Shown: positions 63,381 to 64,000 of the stretch, piece by piece
How the letters are laid out: each line of letters starts with the position of its first letter
Numbering within the stretch: the first letter of the stretch is position 1
Assembly (NCBI GenBank): GCA_027487795.1
Contig: JAIYCX010000012.1
Location: 84,407 to 148,406 of the forward strand
Direction of reading: 5' to 3'
DNA: 64,000 nucleotides
Source of the DNA: Pseudomonadota bacterium
GTDB lineage: Bacteria; Bdellovibrionota_C; UBA2361; SZUA-149; DAOLCO01
Notes under the pieces: model-generated
What the model was told of the DNA's origin: nothing
Seen by the model: the letters and a program-made list of their open reading frames with translations, nothing else
The model's database searches: none
Translations under genes and position numbers: made by a program

Positions 63381-63418
63381 TTATAGCCTTATTTGAAAAC
63401 TTTCAAATAAGGCTATAA
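63381..63418. promoter_or_regulatory. 18-bp perfect inverted repeat between divergent genes
   Basis: TTATAGCCTTATTTGAAA (63381-63398) and its complement (63401-63418) are separated by two bases. It lies 62 bp before the 63319 start, in the 332-bp gap to the divergent gene at 63652. As DNA it could be an operator; as RNA, a leader hairpin like those of other genes here. Confidence 0.5.
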
Positions 63419-63462
63419 GTTGTTGTTCTGAAAATATTATTTGGGTAGAAGAATTTTTAGCA

Positions 63463-63626
63463 ATCTCATCCACCTGATATAGATCAGATGGTCTGAGATA
63501 GCTGAAGATATAGAGGTTCTATTGGCTCTGCCATCTCTTTTTTGTTTTTTAGTGAGCATTTTAAACGTGTGTTGCGTTTAATCGAGGCGAGGTTCGTCTT
63601 TAAATGTGTTTGCTAAAGTACTCACT
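63463..63626 (+). promoter_or_regulatory. Long structured leader of the 63652 gene
   Basis: ATCTCA (63463-63468) pairs with TGAGAT (63494-63499) around ACCTGAT/ATCA. Further on, AGTGAG (63551-63556) pairs with CTCACT (63621-63626), enclosing AAACG/CGTTT and GGCGA/TCGTC hairpins, a multibranch form. A T-rich run (63538-63550) between the two parts could act as an intrinsic terminator (attenuation). TTTGGGTAGAAG lies just upstream near 63441. Confidence 0.45.
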
Positions 63627-63651
63627 TTGGGCGGTGCCCGAGGGAAATGTT

Positions 63652-63936
63652 ATGTTGTATGCAATTGTTAAAGAAGGTTCTTTGTGGGTCTGTAATTATC
63701 CTAACGCAAAGCCAGGGGATGTAGCGCATTCGAATTATGTGAATTCTCCTTTCATCAATGAAGACTTTTCATTGGCTTGGTCTAGAAATGAAGTTTGCGT
63801 GTTTAATTTAGCAGCAGATTTAATAGCCAAGTATGAGCTTGAAGAAGATGGCTTTTGGAGGGTTAGCGGAACTGAATTAGTTCCTAGATGTTCAAATGAA
63901 AAAGCAACACCCCGAGCAACCGTTATTACTTACTAA
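63652..63936 (+). CDS. Small protein of unknown function (94 aa)
   Basis: The start at 63652 (MLYAIVKEGSLWVC) is preferred to 63604 because GAGGGAAATGTT precedes it. The product has no signal peptide and is beta-rich with several Trp (SLWVCNYP, LAWSRNEVCVF, GFWRVSG), with a basic polar tail (RATVITY). No family recognised. It has a long structured leader. The window ends 64 bp after its stop. Confidence 0.65.
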   Translation: MLYAIVKEGSLWVCNYPNAKPGDVAHSNYVNSPFINEDFSLAWSRNEVCVFNLAADLIAKYELEEDGFWRVSGTELVPRCSNEKATPRATVITY

Positions 63937-64000
63937 ATTATATGTGTATCCAAGAACTCTAATCAGAGCTTTTGAATATTTATATTAATAGTAAGTTAAC

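Noticed and set aside
1..64000. CRISPR array, prophage, rRNA or complete insertion sequence
   Set aside because: No regularly spaced direct repeats, phage structural genes, rRNA sequence or transposase-like protein could be found; the repeats are dispersed palindromes.

Overview
This is a 64-kb stretch of a low-GC bacterial chromosome. Standard signals are present: AUG, GUG and UUG starts with purine-rich ribosome sites, and stem plus U-run terminators. Release factor 2 is made through the classical programmed +1 frameshift, so UGA is an ordinary stop. Many proteins carry signal peptides, lipoprotein boxes or periplasmic binding folds, which suggests a diderm (Gram-negative-like) envelope. 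I cannot name the phylum from the sequence. No rRNA, tRNA, CRISPR array, prophage or transposase gene is visible.

Layout. 1-10.4 kb: the end of a TrmA/RlmD-type RNA methyltransferase, an HDOD-like regulator, a soluble GspF-like protein, an HD hydrolase, a lytic transglycosylase, the mnmG-rsmG pair and trmO. 10.6-19.9 kb: small and secreted proteins, a MoxR-like ATPase/VWA pair, and a homocysteine methyltransferase-family enzyme. 18-25.9 kb: secreted FG-GAP-like repeat proteins, lipoproteins and a DUF6502-like regulator. 26-29.5 kb: three tandem Leu/Ile/Val-type binding proteins plus a fragment of a fourth; a further paralogue lies at 36.5 kb. None has a permease or ATPase gene nearby. 29.8-36 kb: a possible 2OG-Fe dioxygenase, an HDDC2/YfbR-like phosphohydrolase, a Nudix-like protein and a large DEAH helicase. 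38-44 kb: a HAD phosphatase, alaS, a PgpH-like c-di-AMP phosphodiesterase and ybeY. 43.8-55 kb: a two-gene unit for a subtilase and a 3084-residue secreted protein. 55-64 kb: prfB, a VapB-like orphan antitoxin, queC, and a cluster of unknown genes including a possible transglutaminase-fold protease.

The most unusual content is between genes. (1) The leader of the DEAH helicase folds as a type III hammerhead ribozyme, matching the catalytic core at every position checked except U4, which is C. (2) Six copies of a 125-165 bp element share a conserved two-hairpin core enclosed by long, near-perfect inverted arms whose sequence differs between copies. Substitutions in the arms and in one internal hairpin preserve pairing. 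The non-compensated transitions all become G-U wobbles when read from the same strand, pointing to a structured RNA made from that strand. (3) A 220-bp MITE-like element has 19-bp terminal inverted repeats and a 9-bp target duplication, and solo copies of its end occur elsewhere. (4) Other palindromic elements abut stop codons. (5) Long hairpins lie in the 5' leaders of at least seven genes, mostly of unknown function, suggesting a shared post-transcriptional or promoter-level control.
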